DNA of 64,000 nt from Marsupella aquatica. Its lineage: Eukaryota > Marchantiophyta. The stretch spans positions 13,950,001-14,014,000 of the forward strand of contig OZ316898.1 in NCBI GenBank assembly GCA_973895155.1, in the 5' to 3' direction. Below are positions 34,090-47,009 of this stretch, piece after piece. Each line of letters begins with the position of its first letter. The first letter of the stretch is position 1. The position numbers and the translations under genes are program-made. The notes under the pieces are model-generated. The model did no database searches and had not been told where the DNA came from. It worked only from the letters and a program-made list of their open reading frames with translations.

Positions 34090-35341
34090 CCTATTCCTGA
34101 TTATGCTTTTAGCAGTGTCATTGATTGGACTGACGGCAAGAGTAATAAGAGTGAGGGGACAGGCAGGCGCGTGGGGCAGGCTGGTGTGTGTTCTGGTAGA
34201 TCGGGGCTGGGGTGATGGGATTGAATAGTGATGGACGGACGGATTTGGTGCAGGTAGTCCTCGCTCTCCTACCGGTGCTGGCGGTATGGTAGAGTCTGGT
34301 AGGGGAGCGGTACCGAACTCCTAGGGCATAATCCATTGTATCGCACGCATCGTATCTTCCGCGAGAATGTATTTAGAACCCCACGCGGTAGTTTGCTCTC
34401 TAGCCAGTTCACAGTGGACCCAATTCCGATCAGAATCTCAGACAGACTGCTACTGAGCAGCAGGGTTTCCGATCAGACAGCGTGCTAATGAGCAGCAGGG
34501 TTCTTATCAAAGAGATTCGCCGGATCCGAGAGAGCGAGAGGAGCTCGTCCGGTGAAGGGACACGAGGGTTTCAGACGGCTCGGATTTGGAGTCGGGGTAT
34601 TCGTTCCAGGGTGTCAGTGCGAAAGGGAATGAAGTGAAGGTACGGGTCATGCACGTTGGTGAGTGCAGCAAACTCGTACGCTGCTGGTTGAATGATGCGA
34701 GTCTGTGTGCGGTTCGAGTGAGAACGAGAGAGGGAATTCAGATTCACGGTAGTGCGTGCTTTGCTTTGCTTGCTCTGGAAGGGGGAGCAGTAAAGGGGGC
34801 CAGCAGATGCGATTGACGAGGTCCGGTCGACAGCAAACAAGCCGGAAGTGGAAGCAGGTACAACAGCAACGAGACGGATCAAAGCAGTGCGAGGTGGATC
34901 GTACTGAGAACGAGAACGAGGATGAGCAAGCCTCCCGGGTAGCAGCTTATGGAAGTGCGTCGGTCACTAGCAAAGGACTTCAGACGACGCCCGTGGAATT
35001 CGTGGCCTTGAGTGTGACCCACTGCGGAAAAGGTGCACAGGACGTTTTTAGGCACTTCCCGAGATTTGTGGATTGGACTGCTTCGTTCCTCGTTAGCGGG
35101 TTGGATTTTCAGATGTCCACTGACCGAATACGTGTCGTCGTGAGTCAGGGAAAGTGTAAGGTTTCCGTTTACTAGCGATTTGTTAGAGTCTTTCTCTGGG
35201 CTACTGTAGTGTCTTAGGGGGCCTCTGGGGCCGTTGGAATTATAGCCGGGGTGATCCTGGGAAAAGAGGACACTGTGCCGAACGGAGGATTCGGCTCGTC
35301 GTCTGACAGGAGGAACACCTGGCTGCCTGAGGTGGAGTAAA
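34090..35341 (+). promoter_or_regulatory. presumed promoter and long 5' leader of the membrane-protein gene
   Basis: The sequence is purine-rich and carries several short upstream open frames, the largest at 34756-35175, with no recognised domain. A duplicated tgctactgagcagcagggtt / gctaatgagcagcagggttc pair lies at 34448-34502. The transcription start cannot be placed by eye. Confidence 0.35.
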
Positions 35342-35455
35342 GTGTGGGAGCTCCGTTGCGAGGAAGGAGTCGTCGCGAAAGGCATTGGGAGGGAAACGTC
35401 AGTCACGGTGGGGTTCCTATGCTGCTTTGGGGGTGGGGGTGGCGAGAACAAGGAG

Positions 35456-37771
35456 ATGTCATTTTGGCCGAGGTTGCGGAAGCGTTCGAGAGGACGCAAA
35501 AGGTCTACTACCACTGCTTCGGGAGCGAGGACGACTAATTCTTACGCCAGTCGAGAAATCGACAAGTACAAGGTTGTGCACGAGGAGCTTCAGGCTCAGC
35601 GAGCACAATTCGCGTCGGAGAGAGGGGTATCTGTCGAGCTGGTTCGCTTCCTATCTCGATCGTCGCGGGGCTGGGTCCATTTGCCATCCGAGACTCCGCC
35701 TGCAGCCACCACGCCACGCTCTTCGCAGGATGGTTCGGTGACAACGATTTCGCTCGCGCCTCAAGTGTCCGAGGAATTCCCTCTGCCGGTGCCTGCTGTT
35801 CCCTTGCCTTATAGGACATCCGCTCCTGAAAGTGGAGACAGGGAAGTAGGCGGCAGTCAACAGGGAACTGAATCGTCCTCTCTGGGGAGTGTTGGTGTGG
35901 GTTTGGATCGTAAGGGGGATGCCGGGAACGTGTGCAGGTTGGTAGTCTCTCGGAAGCTCAAGGATGAAGCTTGGTTGCAGATTAGCAAGACGGCAGCAGT
36001 GTTGTACGTGAAAGTTTTGATCTTCTCCCGTGCACTTGGAGCTAGCACCGCATTTGCTTTCACCGTAGCCGTGGTGGTGGACATTTGGAATCGAGGCAGG
36101 GGCACTTTGCATCGTGTGTTTTCAGCTTTAGCAACTCAATTGTGGACCTTGCTCAAGCCATATCTGTCCCTGCAACTGAGTAAGCCTGCCACCTCTCTCA
36201 TCCGTGCTGCCCAGAGGCCGGCGCCTCAACTCTCCGGTCCTGAGCAATTTTCTGCGCCGAATGCGATGAAGGTGTCGCCAGTCACGGAGGACTCTACTAA
36301 TGCGAAGGACTCCCGCTCCTCAAGCTTCGCATTCCCCGTTCTCATCAAAGAATCTACGTCGACTTCCCCGCGCTTCCCATTTCGTCAGAAGCAGGCAGAT
36401 TCTCCGCACATTGTGTCTCCCAATGAAGAGGCATCACCATCGCCGTCCCCTTTAGCCGAGAGCAACAAACTACCATCGACAAGGCCGTGTCATAAGCTCA
36501 AGTCTAAGCTCTTCAAGAGTTCTCCTGCGAGGACGGGTGAGAATTCCAGCCCCTCCGCTGAGGTCAGTAAGTCGGAGGATGCCCCGAGTAGCAGTACTAG
36601 CTCATGCAACGTTAGTCCAGCTCGTGGGAAGAGCTGCAAGATAAAAGCTTCATGCATATCAAGGACGCCGATTAATGGCAGTGAGGAAGAGTACGATGAA
36701 GTTGATCAGCCAACGCCGGCGTTGAAACCACCTAAGAAGGTCACTCGATCGCACGAGCTGTTGTTCTTCCGGTCTCCCAATAACAATAGGAGAAAGGAAA
36801 TGATAGCATCGAGAGAGTCTTCTGCTGCATCCGCCGGCGTTCAGAATTTGTCTCGATCGCAGGAGCTGAAATTTTCGCTGAAGAATTTGGGACGGAAGAA
36901 GGTGAGTCGATCTCAAGAGTTCACTCCCTCGTCACCTCCTTTTTCGCTGCATGACTTGGCGCTCCCCAAGTCGACAGTGGAGGGCTTAGAAGCGTTGGCA
37001 TTTCCGTTCAAAGCAGATGGAAGGGTTCAACGGCAGGAGAGACAATCACTTCCAGGCTCACCTCGTCACTATTTTTCTGCGAGGAGAAAAAGCGGTTTAT
37101 CGAAATCGATGACTGTGGAACAAGCGCATGAGAATTGTAGCAGCAGGGCCCCCCAGTCACCCAGGAGCTCACCCGCGTCGACAGGTGGATCCTCAAAGGG
37201 ACGGAAGTCGAAAACAACTCCTTCCTCATCGTCGACATCCTTGAGCTCTTCGGCAATGCTAGCAGCAGCTGAACTGAAGCCGAAGCTCCGGACGGTGAGA
37301 ACAACTGTCAGCCCGCCCCCTGGTTATGAGCATGAGGATTTCCGGAGGGTGAAGTCGTCGGTGATCCAGAGTCATCCCATGTCATCACTGTCCGGGGAGC
37401 TTGGTCGAAGTCAAGTTTTCAGTCGTGAAATTCTAGGCTCCATCCTCCTGCTAGCAATTCTAGCATCCCTATTGCTAGGTCGCATCCCTGCTATTCTCTG
37501 CACGTCATGCCTCTGCCTTGTGCTTTCTCATCTGCAACGATTTTTCCACAAGAATCTCACCGCCAAAGATATGGAGCTACTGAAGCGGACCTCGGGAATG
37601 TCCAGACTTCATCACGCAAGTTCGAGCCTTGCCCATTTGCCAAACGGTACATATAACAATCATGAGAGCCCATTTCATGAAAAGTTGGGGTTGCAATCTA
37701 GCGAGTATCGAAAGAGGGTTCTCATCGAAGGCCTTCTCGACAGGGGTAATCGCCGTGGCGTAACCTCTTAG
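35456..37771 (+). CDS. plant-specific membrane-associated protein of unknown function
   Basis: An uninterrupted frame runs from an ATG at 35342 (809 residues) to TAG at 37769. I prefer the ATG at 35456 (771 residues) because the preceding 38 residues are Gly-rich and look like leader, while MSFWPRLRKRSRGRKR starts a basic segment. Features in 809-numbering: basic N-terminus 39-55, a probable amphipathic or membrane segment at about 215-250 (LYVKVLIFSRALGA, then FAFTVAVVVDIW), a long Ser/Pro-rich disordered centre, a repeated R-S-H/Q-E-L/F motif (RSHELLFF, RSQELKFS, RSQEFTPS), a strong hydrophobic pair at about 697-731 (ILGSILLLAILASLLLG, ILCTSCLCLVLSHL) and a C-terminal SSEYRKRVLIEGLLDRG. From memory the hydrophobic pair plus the C-terminal Y-x-K-R-V-x-x-E-G-L-L motif resembles uncharacterised plant transmembrane proteins; I cannot name the family. 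It is intronless and intact. Confidence 0.75.
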   Translation: MSFWPRLRKRSRGRKRSTTTASGARTTNSYASREIDKYKVVHEELQAQRAQFASERGVSVELVRFLSRSSRGWVHLPSETPPAATTPRSSQDGSVTTISLAPQVSEEFPLPVPAVPLPYRTSAPESGDREVGGSQQGTESSSLGSVGVGLDRKGDAGNVCRLVVSRKLKDEAWLQISKTAAVLYVKVLIFSRALGASTAFAFTVAVVVDIWNRGRGTLHRVFSALATQLWTLLKPYLSLQLSKPATSLIRAAQRPAPQLSGPEQFSAPNAMKVSPVTEDSTNAKDSRSSSFAFPVLIKESTSTSPRFPFRQKQADSPHIVSPNEEASPSPSPLAESNKLPSTRPCHKLKSKLFKSSPARTGENSSPSAEVSKSEDAPSSSTSSCNVSPARGKSCKIKASCISRTPINGSEEEYDEVDQPTPALKPPKKVTRSHELLFFRSPNNNRRKEMIASRESSAASAGVQNLSRSQELKFSLKNLGRKKVSRSQEFTPSSPPFSLHDLALPKSTVEGLEALAFPFKADGRVQRQERQSLPGSPRHYFSARRKSGLSKSMTVEQAHENCSSRAPQSPRSSPASTGGSSKGRKSKTTPSSSSTSLSSSAMLAAAELKPKLRTVRTTVSPPPGYEHEDFRRVKSSVIQSHPMSSLSGELGRSQVFSREILGSILLLAILASLLLGRIPAILCTSCLCLVLSHLQRFFHKNLTAKDMELLKRTSGMSRLHHASSSLAHLPNGTYNNHESPFHEKLGLQSSEYRKRVLIEGLLDRGNRRGVTS

Positions 37772-39640
37772 CATACAGTAAATTAACCGTGGGATTTACT
37801 CCATCGATTTCAACCACTTTTGGGAAATGTTTCCCTTGCTTCCATCATCAGCAGCTTTTCCAGAGTAAATTGCTAGCCATGCATCCACTGCCAAGACTGG
37901 TCATAGCTCGATGTCCGAGACGAGCTCTTCGTGTGTGCGTCACGCCATTTTCATCTGAAAAAATTCAGCAAGGACGCATCCGACACAAGTAAAGACGTGC
38001 TGCCACTAGGGGTTTGGAAAGTGTGAAGAACTTGGGCCAGACAATTTGGAAAGGCTCCGAGGAAGAGTTTGGGTCATGAAAATGACAATGATATTTGCGA
38101 GCAGTTTGTCCTTCCCGATCAGAGGAAGGAGGTCATCAGACGCCCACCCTGGTCTTCAAAAGACGTGCCGACGATGAAGAGTAGAGATGAACTGGAGAGA
38201 TGTGGATCGATCGAGGGCATCTGAATTGATCGCTTGTATCTTGACTTCCTTTCGTCCACTCTTCACGATCCAATGAGTGGGCTTCTGATGATTTTCCATG
38301 TCTATACTTTTTGCAATTTGAAACTGAGTCAGCTTGAGCCGCCACCTTCTCTCCTTGTGCGAAGCCTTGGAGTATGTATTTATTTGTAGGTAGCAACGAG
38401 ACTTCATTTTCATTTGCACCCATTTTTGTGTACAGGCCATGTGAGGCTAGGCTGCTGTTGCTATTCTCATATCCAGTCGATTAAACTCATACTTATCCCC
38501 ATTACCCAGTAAGACAATGGAGCCGAAGACCCTGGTTCCAACATTGTTGAGAGGTAGGGCATGACTGTCATCAGGGGTTATAGCTTAATTTATGTGATGT
38601 TCGAGAGTAAAATGGATTTCATAGGCCTTTGGAGGAGAGCGGAATCAAGAATTGTTTCAAGCGTTCGATCACTCTTAATTTTGAATTGTGCGAACGCGCT
38701 CTACCCGTCGAGGATTAATTTATCAACAACCAATTTGTCAGAATATCATACGATTTCTCAGTGTGGAAGGGGTTTTTTATCATTGGCATGATTGACTGGA
38801 TGATCTACTCGTATCATTCTGAAGTTTGGGTCCTCGGTACAATCACGTCTCGTCTGATTTTGAAGTGTGGTTGGTCCGAGCATACTAGGACTTGTAGGCT
38901 GACCTCTGAAGGTTTGCTTGACTACGTGGTTTGTCGTGTGAGCAATAATATCCCGTTGGCGATCGTCAAATTACTCCGCTAGCCTTGTCTATCCACCAAT
39001 GTTCCTCATGTTCCCATCTATTGTTACGAAACCCAGAAATATCATTCATCATGCTGCCCATGTCTATGTACTTCATGCTCAATGCAAAGATTTGGCAGCT
39101 GAAAGCGCGGTTCTGATCTTCTGTTACTCTCTTGCTACAGGTGTATCTGCTTTGATAGTATCGCCCCTCGTCTGATTATTGCTTGAATGGTAGTTGTAAC
39201 AATAACGTGAGGGCAACGATGTGAGGGCAATAATGTGGTGATCTAACTAAAGCCTCTAATCGAGCAAGGCTCTCGAGTCTTGAGATGCACTCGTACTTGT
39301 TGCTAGAGATGTACAAAGGACAGCTCGGGCTTGAACAGGCCATAGAGTCATCGAATCTGCTGACAGAAATAATCAAAATGGATACTGACGTTCCTCTTGA
39401 AACAACCCATGCACGAATGTCTCTAGTGTTGTCTAACGAGCCCATTGAAATGATCGTGAAATCTACTTTCAATCCAGGCGGGGATCTACAAACACAGTTT
39501 TCATGCTCTCCTTGACCAGCCATTTCTTGACAGTGCCAATTGCATTGCTGTGCTTGCAACTGAGACAATGTACTAATAGGATGATCCCGAGGATGATGTG
39601 CCATTCTACAACGAGATCATATTGCAACTTACGGGGAAAC
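37772..39640. other. 3' flank and intergenic, no gene seen
   Basis: This probably begins with the 3' UTR of the membrane-protein gene. The remaining frames show no domains on either strand. Confidence 0.4.
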
Positions 39641-39644
39641 TTAC

Positions 39645-42600
39645 ACTCCATCGGTCCGGGATACACTTTTGGATCCAGGTGAACTGTTCGAAGCCAGGGC
39701 AGCACAGACCATCCCTTGGGGTGAATCCTGCATCAGCAAGTCGATCGTGAGGCACTTTCGATTAAGTGAAGAGACAGAGACTGCATTTTGATATGTCAAT
39801 TCAAGACATTTTGATGCCACGAGTAGGTAGAGGAAAAGCAACCGCCGCCTTGGTGAGTTTTGAAGATCATGCTCTGAAATTGAGTTACCATTGGCTACAC
39901 TGTTGGCGTTGGCCTTTCGGAAGACCACTGGATAAATATTCATTAGCCGTAAGTCCGAGGTAAGATCTCGTCAAGCACCTGGAGAGTTGAAGCAATTATA
40001 GCACAGAATGAAGCCCACAGCTCTCCAACTTACAAGACTCGAAGGAAGATGTTCTCAGTCAATCGTCAAGAACAAACCTCGCAGAACTTCGTTGAAAGTT
40101 CTGGTGGGTCTTGATGGGCTTACGTAGCCGAGATACAGCATCTTGCGGTAGTCACTGAACCTGATGGGTTTACCTGGCTTCTTTGCAATTCTGCCTGTCA
40201 TTAAATGCACTCAGAAGGAATCACGCAGAAATCAAAAGTCCTGGTTATATATATGTTCGTTATTTTGAAATCCTTTCTGGCTTCCGCAGCTCTCTAGGCC
40301 GGAAGAACATTACAATTCTGTCTCTCAGCTATCTCTTCACGTATGCTCGTTTTAGAGCTTGAGCTAGAATCCGAACTTTTCGAAGAATCGCGGGTATCTG
40401 TATGTGCAAGTACGCATTCAGAACTACTCAATTCCTTCAGCAGATATGGGCTTCACTTTTAAAAGCACGTTCTGAATTCAAATTATCGAATTTAGATCTC
40501 ATGATCAAAACTTTCTTACAATGTCAATTGTGAACTTGATTTTACTTGGTTCTACTTACGAAAAAAAGAGTGTCCATTCAGGAGATCATTCAAAAGGCGG
40601 AGTGCTCATTTTTTAGCAGTAGACTCGAGATTCCGGCCTCTATTTGAATTTGTCAGATAGTGATCGTGGACACATGTCTCCATGAGTTTGAGAAGAAATG
40701 TAGGGACGAATTGCCCAGCTCAAGTACAGAGCAGAGGATGCAGACAGTGCCTCACCAAGTGTGTAGTACTGGGGGACAGTGTAGGGGATCAAGGAAAGAA
40801 GTAGCGCGGAAGCTCATAACTTACACGAACTTTCTTGAGAATGTGGGGGTGTTCATGAAGAAGTATCATGTACCACAACATTATGTGCACACTAGAGCCG
40901 CAAAGGAAGGACACCAGCATTGTATCAATGCATTCCATATCAGCCAACGTCGCTCCAGTCTCTTCATCTTTGGCGTCCATAAATACTTGGAGGATATCGC
41001 GTTCCTTTTTCTCCGTCCTTCTCTCCCTCAATCACATCAAGCAATCGCATCACCAACTTCTTGCGGCACTGCAATCGCCAATTGTACACCATTCAAGTCA
41101 ATCCAAATGAAGCGGTAACCAATTATGATCCAAACGTTGCCATGCAAGACACTTTGAGGTTGTCATTTTTTCCATTAATTTCGACGATGAAGCAAAACTC
41201 ACTTTGAAAGAGTTGTGGTAAGCTGTTCCTGGGAAATTAATTGACATGGACCGGATCCCTGCACAAATGCCGAGGAACTCATTTGCGAAGTCCTCTGCGT
41301 CCGGCCCTTCTTTGTAGCTGATCATGACTCTGGCGATTATGTTGAGCGCAAACTGCAAAATTATTCCATCAAACTCATTTTAAGAGGGCCGAGGATCACC
41401 CCAAATAAATATCATTCTCCGAATCTATCGCTAGCTATATGTAGCCCTTCCTCACTAACCTTCTTGCAATTTTTAGAAGATTGATCTCTCCCAATTCTGC
41501 CCATTGTTTGAACTCGTCCTGCGCAACGCTCTCAATCAAGGGCATGTAACTGACGAGCGTTGGAGTTCCATTCACGGATGTGGCGGTGAGTTTTCTCATG
41601 GTCCGGTGGTCTTCTCCTTCTAGGCACACAAACGATTTGTCTCCCATAATAACCTTCATGGACGCTGGCCAGCCTGAAACGAAAGTCTGCTGATCACCTA
41701 AGAGCACCACTCTGCCAGTTTCAGCGGTCGTCGCGAGAATTCTTGCTTGCCCGAATAAATGAGTCTTGTATAGACCAATTCTTCGTATCTGGAGTAGTAG
41801 GTAAGTGGCGTCACCCAGAGCTCAGTCTCTCGGCTGAGACGATCTAAGCAAGGAATGGAAATTAATAGTTGCGTTTGAAAACCACCAACAGCTTCATCAA
41901 CGCGAAAGGCAGCATTGATGGACCATCTTTTCATGCCTAAGGGTCATATGAAGAGCAGTTTACGATTGACAACTCCAACAACGAGGCGTGACATGATCTG
42001 AAAATTAGAGTCCCCGAAAGATGAGTCAGAAGGTATCGAGTTGCCAAAGCAGTTCGGTGATTCTATTGTTCTCAAGGTGAAGAAGCGATTTCCAAGGAAT
42101 TTATGGATAAGCTAATCATCAGATTGAATGTTTTGCTCAAAATCACACTAACGTCGAGAATTGGAACTTTAAATACATATATAGCCAAAAACATTACAGA
42201 CATACTCTGCGGTTCATAATGCCAACAATCCGCAGGACATTCCTGCAAGTGTCTAGAGAATGGACAAGTAAAAAAAAAAAAACAGCACTTCTTGCCAATT
42301 ACAAAGTTCTCGCTCGAACTTCTTGCCACATTGCAAAGTTCCGTCTCGAATGGCTCTTCAGTTAGGAAGAAAAGCTGCGCACAGAAAGTTGTCATTATTC
42401 AACACCAGAAAAACCTGCAGAAGCAGATATTCCTCGGAGCAACATATAAATAATCCTTGCAGCAACATCTTTCAGCATCACACAGTCTCAAATTAAGCAT
42501 GAAACCGACTCCGGCACAACTACACACGAAAAATTACGGTCGGGCGAATTGAACGCACGCTGGAAGTCGAACATGTGACCGATAATGGGCCATCCCATGG

Positions 42601-42730
42601 CGCCAGGGGGAAGAGGAGCTCGACCGGGCCGCAACTTCGGTTCGTAGTACCAACTGTTGAAATTCCTGACGGTAACCAGCACGAGAATGACCGTCATGCC
42701 CAGCGCGGTCCACACTGGTGTTGCATCCAT
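39645..42730 (-). pseudogene. CYP88-like cytochrome P450 relic (ent-kaurenoic acid oxidase type)
   Basis: Exon-like blocks on the minus strand match an ER-bound P450 of the CYP85 clan, closest in my reading to CYP88, which oxidises ent-kaurenoic acid in gibberellin synthesis. Block 1 (42730 to about 42538): signal anchor WTALGMTVILVLVTV, then PLPPGAMGWPIIGH and AFNSPD. Block 2 (to 41460): YKTHLFGQARILATTAET, TFVSGWPASMKV and RTMRKLTATSVNG. Block 3 (41352-41203): RSMSINFPGTAYH. Block 4 (41068-40825): ILLHEHPHILKKV. Blocks 5-6 (about 39958-39889 and 39727-39645): NIYPVVFRKA and WLRTVHLDPKVYP. Damage: the I-helix reads FLCGSSVHI at 40885-40902, two residues short of A-G-H-E/D-S/T; E-x-x-R reads S-D-L-R; a frame change lies near 41030; splice phases between blocks 2-3 and 5-6 disagree by one base; no heme-Cys motif is readable. 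Near 41784 either a one-base loss after SRY or an acceptor ctccag fits. Confidence 0.8.
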
Positions 42731-42739
42731 CGCGAGCAA

Positions 42740-45700
42740 AATTGCACCAACAATAAATACCTTTATTCCTCGTCAACAACCAGACCTTCATTAAAAATTT
42801 TGCTACGTCGTGTCCCTGTTAATTAAACTAAGCGCACATATTTTTCTCACAGGAATTGGTGCCACATTGCGTGAACGACTCGGAACTAAGACATCTGGAA
42901 TAAGAACGATGAATTCAGCAAACAAACGCAGAAGAATGATCATGGTGACAAACAACAATCTTTTTACGAGAATCCACAAGGGCTGTAACGAGCTGATCGA
43001 GAGAGTCCAAGCAGTAACTATCCTGACTTGCAGGATTGCTCATTCATTCTTCGCAAGGTGCTCGTAGACCTGAAGTAATCAACTGAGTGAGAGAATCTTG
43101 CCTTGACTGATGAGACAGGCATCTCTCCTCTCGAGCGAGAAAGTCTCCGGAATGAATAGTGTGTCCTGCCTCATCGCCCATGATCCAAGAGCACAGAGAA
43201 TCGATAGAAATTGTACAGTGGGTCAGTCATATTTTTCGAGTGGGACAAAATTGCACGCCAGATACAACTGGATCCAATGCTAAAACAAAACGCCCAGTGA
43301 CGAGATTCTCCCCGTTGTCTGGATACCATGAATTGCAGAAACGGTTTGCACTACTGTCATGAACTCTATACTCTTGCGAGACAAAAATGTTCACCAGCCC
43401 TTACATGAGTCTCTAAGATGAATTTTGAGCAAATCCCCCAACCCCATCCCAGTCTGTTGTCCAAAAACAAATGACCCTCAACCACGCACTCGATCAATAG
43501 CTCGATCATGTGCGGCAGTAAAAAGCTTAAAACATTTGTATGCAGCTGCATTCACAGTTGGTCATCTTGAGCTTAGTTTCTTAGCTTTCTGCTTCATAAA
43601 AAACAACAGTCTGTAGCCATAAGCAAAGTGAAGTAGTAGTTATTATGTACTATCTCATCGTAACAACTTTTGTTGAGTTGACCGGGGAGTTTGACAAGTG
43701 CCGCAGGACTTTCTCGCATTTCTATAGAAGTAACCCAAATTTCTACACAGATTTAGTTCCCATTTCTTATCAATGCAGGGCAAAGGACGTAGTGAATTAC
43801 AGTAACTATTGAATCCGAGCAATACCCATTGCGACGCTTTTGCTAAGTACTAAGCCCTTGCAACCTGATAATACTTTTGATCTACCTGGCATTGAATGAT
43901 GAGCTATATTGAAAGCAAGGGAACCAGCTTGAATTGGCACCAATGCTGTAATTTGTGAGGCCTGATGAGTTATAATATGCTGATCATTCGTTTTGTGTTG
44001 TCGTTTGTCTTTACGAACATGGAGATTTAAGGAGGGGAAGGTGAAGACAGTTCACAACATGGTGGAGGTGCGTAATAGTCAGTGAGGATGTTCGAAAACA
44101 TGAAGATTGAGCTCGGGAACACAATGGTGATACAATATCATATGTCTAGCGCCACGACTGCCTTACTGTTGGCCTTTAGATTGTAGCTAGTGCATTCGCA
44201 GCTTAAACCCATTCGCTTCATTCAAACTGCTGGAGATATCACAGAGAAGTGTATCGCTGTGGATTCTCAATTGAGGAATTGAATCAATCCTGCCAAGATT
44301 CCGTTGGGACCAAATCTCCTCTGTCTCTTATGCAAATTATTCGTCATGTAGGACACGTAGAAATGCCATCCAAAATACCTCCAAATGAAGAATGACGGTC
44401 TCCGACTACATCTACAGAATTCTATCCTGCTCGATAATATAGTACGTTAGCAAGCATGCAATAATTCCATGGTGCTCATCTTGAAAGCCTTGGACCAAGC
44501 ATCAAAACTAAAGAACGCCACCTGCCTTTTGTCGAATAGAATGTTGACCAAACATGAGGCGTGCTAGGACAGCATTGGCAGGTGCGTTGAGATTTGCCCC
44601 TAGATCAGAGCTGTCAATTTCGCGACGATATACCTCTGGATCGACTCCGACGCAGCTTCTTCTCGAATATCCCGCACTGAATCAACCTCTCAAAACTCAA
44701 CGTCCATAGAATGTCAGTCCACAATTATTGGTATCCATATCATGCGGGAGCACTCCATTTGGAGTACATCCATCCCTGCGTGTTCGATCCCATGTGATTG
44801 GGTCTTTGGACACCCTAAGCAGTTCCGGCGTCAAACTGAAAGACTTTGGGATGCGTACAGAAGTGCAGTCCAATAGTCTGACCAGCTAGTGGTGGTCCCA
44901 CGCGAAGAAATTAAGGGCAAGCTCGACCGCGAGATCAACGTAGACCACAGTCTTACCGGGTCATAGAATCCTTTGACAATCATAGTCAATGATTTTTTAT
45001 TTTTCCCCTTTTTGCCTGATTGATCTTGATCGGTGGAGATTCCCAGGCCAGTTAAGGTTGCCGCCTCGCCGGCGGGTACTCTACACAGTTTGTGGCGACA
45101 TGAGCTCACCGGTCTCTCTACTGGGCCTTCCATGCTGTTCGATCTGGTTGTTGCGCTGCTGTCAGATCTGCATCGCTTGTGCTTTTGACTGGATGCAATT
45201 TGACAGTGTAGTTCATAGTTAACACTTACCTTTCTAGGGAAGAATCAACACACTTTATCGGACCAACTTATTCCCTTCTCTAAACGGTCACCAAACTTAC
45301 TGGGTCAAAAGGTCTTTGCCCCACAACTGCCCAGCGGAGAGCTACAACGGAGTCAGATTCAGAGTAGTTTCGGGAATTCAACCGACACAACCCAGCCAAA
45401 CAAGAACTGGCCCCACTCTTGGCTCCAAGCTACACTTTCATGGTACTCTACGGTAGTACTGTAACAGAGCATGAAGCAACGCTTATTGATCCAGTTTGCA
45501 TAAAAAGTGTCTCCAAACTACTTCGTACACTCCAATTGTCATATCGGAGAACATTTTAGTCAGCTTGTTGGAATGTGCTTATATGATTGGCAGTAGCATA
45601 TTGCCCCAGGCCAGAAAATGCCAACCACAGAAAGCTTATGACATGAATGATTGGGTCCCATGAAATCCTGTCTGGACACACGAACCAGGTCGTCAGAATG

Positions 45701-46995
45701 CCGCATTGCAGCCGCTGCAATCTCGTAGTACCATGCCTAGCCTCTCCTGTAAAAACTAAACAGTATCTCCTGATACACTACACACCACAAACCGGGCCAC
45801 AAACAAGCATAAGAACTTCATACTTAGTTCCCAATTTCCCAGTACTTGATCGAGGACTTGATTGGAAGAACTGCACCTAAGATCTCTCATGCATCCTACA
45901 AGCACCTACATAAAGTAGACCGCTCAACAACAGATAAGCACATTTGTACCAGTTCGGAAGAATATGCCTGCAGGCTTGACCGTTTATTAGTTTACAACTT
46001 CCGCGGTGCAGATCGATGCATCAAAGTGGGAACAGCTAAAGCTTCATATACTCCCAGCGATACAGGTATGACAAATGTCGATGTTTGGTCCAGTACAGCT
46101 CAGTGGAGTAAATTTGGTCACTAAGGTAGAGCTCACGGGTAATTCAGGAACACACTTATCATTTCCACTCTTGACACAATAATTATATGTAACTAAATGA
46201 TGGCTGAAAATGTACTTTGACAGTATTCGTGGGTGACTGACGATCACTTGAATGGAAATACAACAAATTGTGCTGCCCAAACAAGGTGATTGCAGCAATT
46301 CGCGAATCAGAAAGGTTGCTTCAATCTGACTGGTAACACGATAATATATAGTAGTTTATGAAACATGATGAGGTAGGCTTGCTTTGCTGGTTTACTGTTT
46401 AAGTGGATCTGACTCGGATTAATTGAAGAGACGTGCAGAATTGTAAATCATGACGTGGTCTTTCAATCTACTCATTGTTCGATTGGGCTTGCTGGTTGGG
46501 TAGAATATGGCGGTGTGATGTGACGGAGGAAGCTGAGCTGGAGGATCATGATAGAAATGGGGCAGTTTATGCTCCAATCCAAATTCCATAATACCTTAAT
46601 TAAGTGAGTAATAATTAATATTTACTGATTTAATATTGAAAAGTACGATCATGATAAGTTATGGATTCGTATGGCCAGTGGGGTTCCGTCCCTTGGGCTA
46701 TCCACCCATCATCATATCAATGTATACTCTGTCACTGTCAGTGATCAACTTCATCTCCTGGCAAATAACATGGGTTGGTTTATGCTTTAATTAATGAAGT
46801 CCCACCTTGAGTAAGTAAAGCCACAAATCGTAGACATTTCGATCATAATGACTAGTTGCCGGTTCACCATCATAGTTCAATCCAAACATGCCCTTCAACA
46901 AGGAAATACAATTGCTTAGGCTATTGGCTTCTCACTTGCTAAGTCAATTTTGACCAAAACAAATAGAGCATCACATGATCAGCAAAGATGTGATG
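42740..46995. other. intergenic, no gene seen
   Basis: Many short frames occur on both strands but none shows a domain or conserved splice pattern. Confidence 0.4.
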
Positions 46996-47009
46996 TGACA
47001 AGTTATAGC

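Noticed and set aside
34879-35514. 211-codon minus-strand frame
   Set aside because: It lies opposite the leader and start of the membrane-protein gene and shows no family features.
40660-41118. 152-codon plus-strand frame
   Set aside because: It is antisense to P450 blocks and has no domain.
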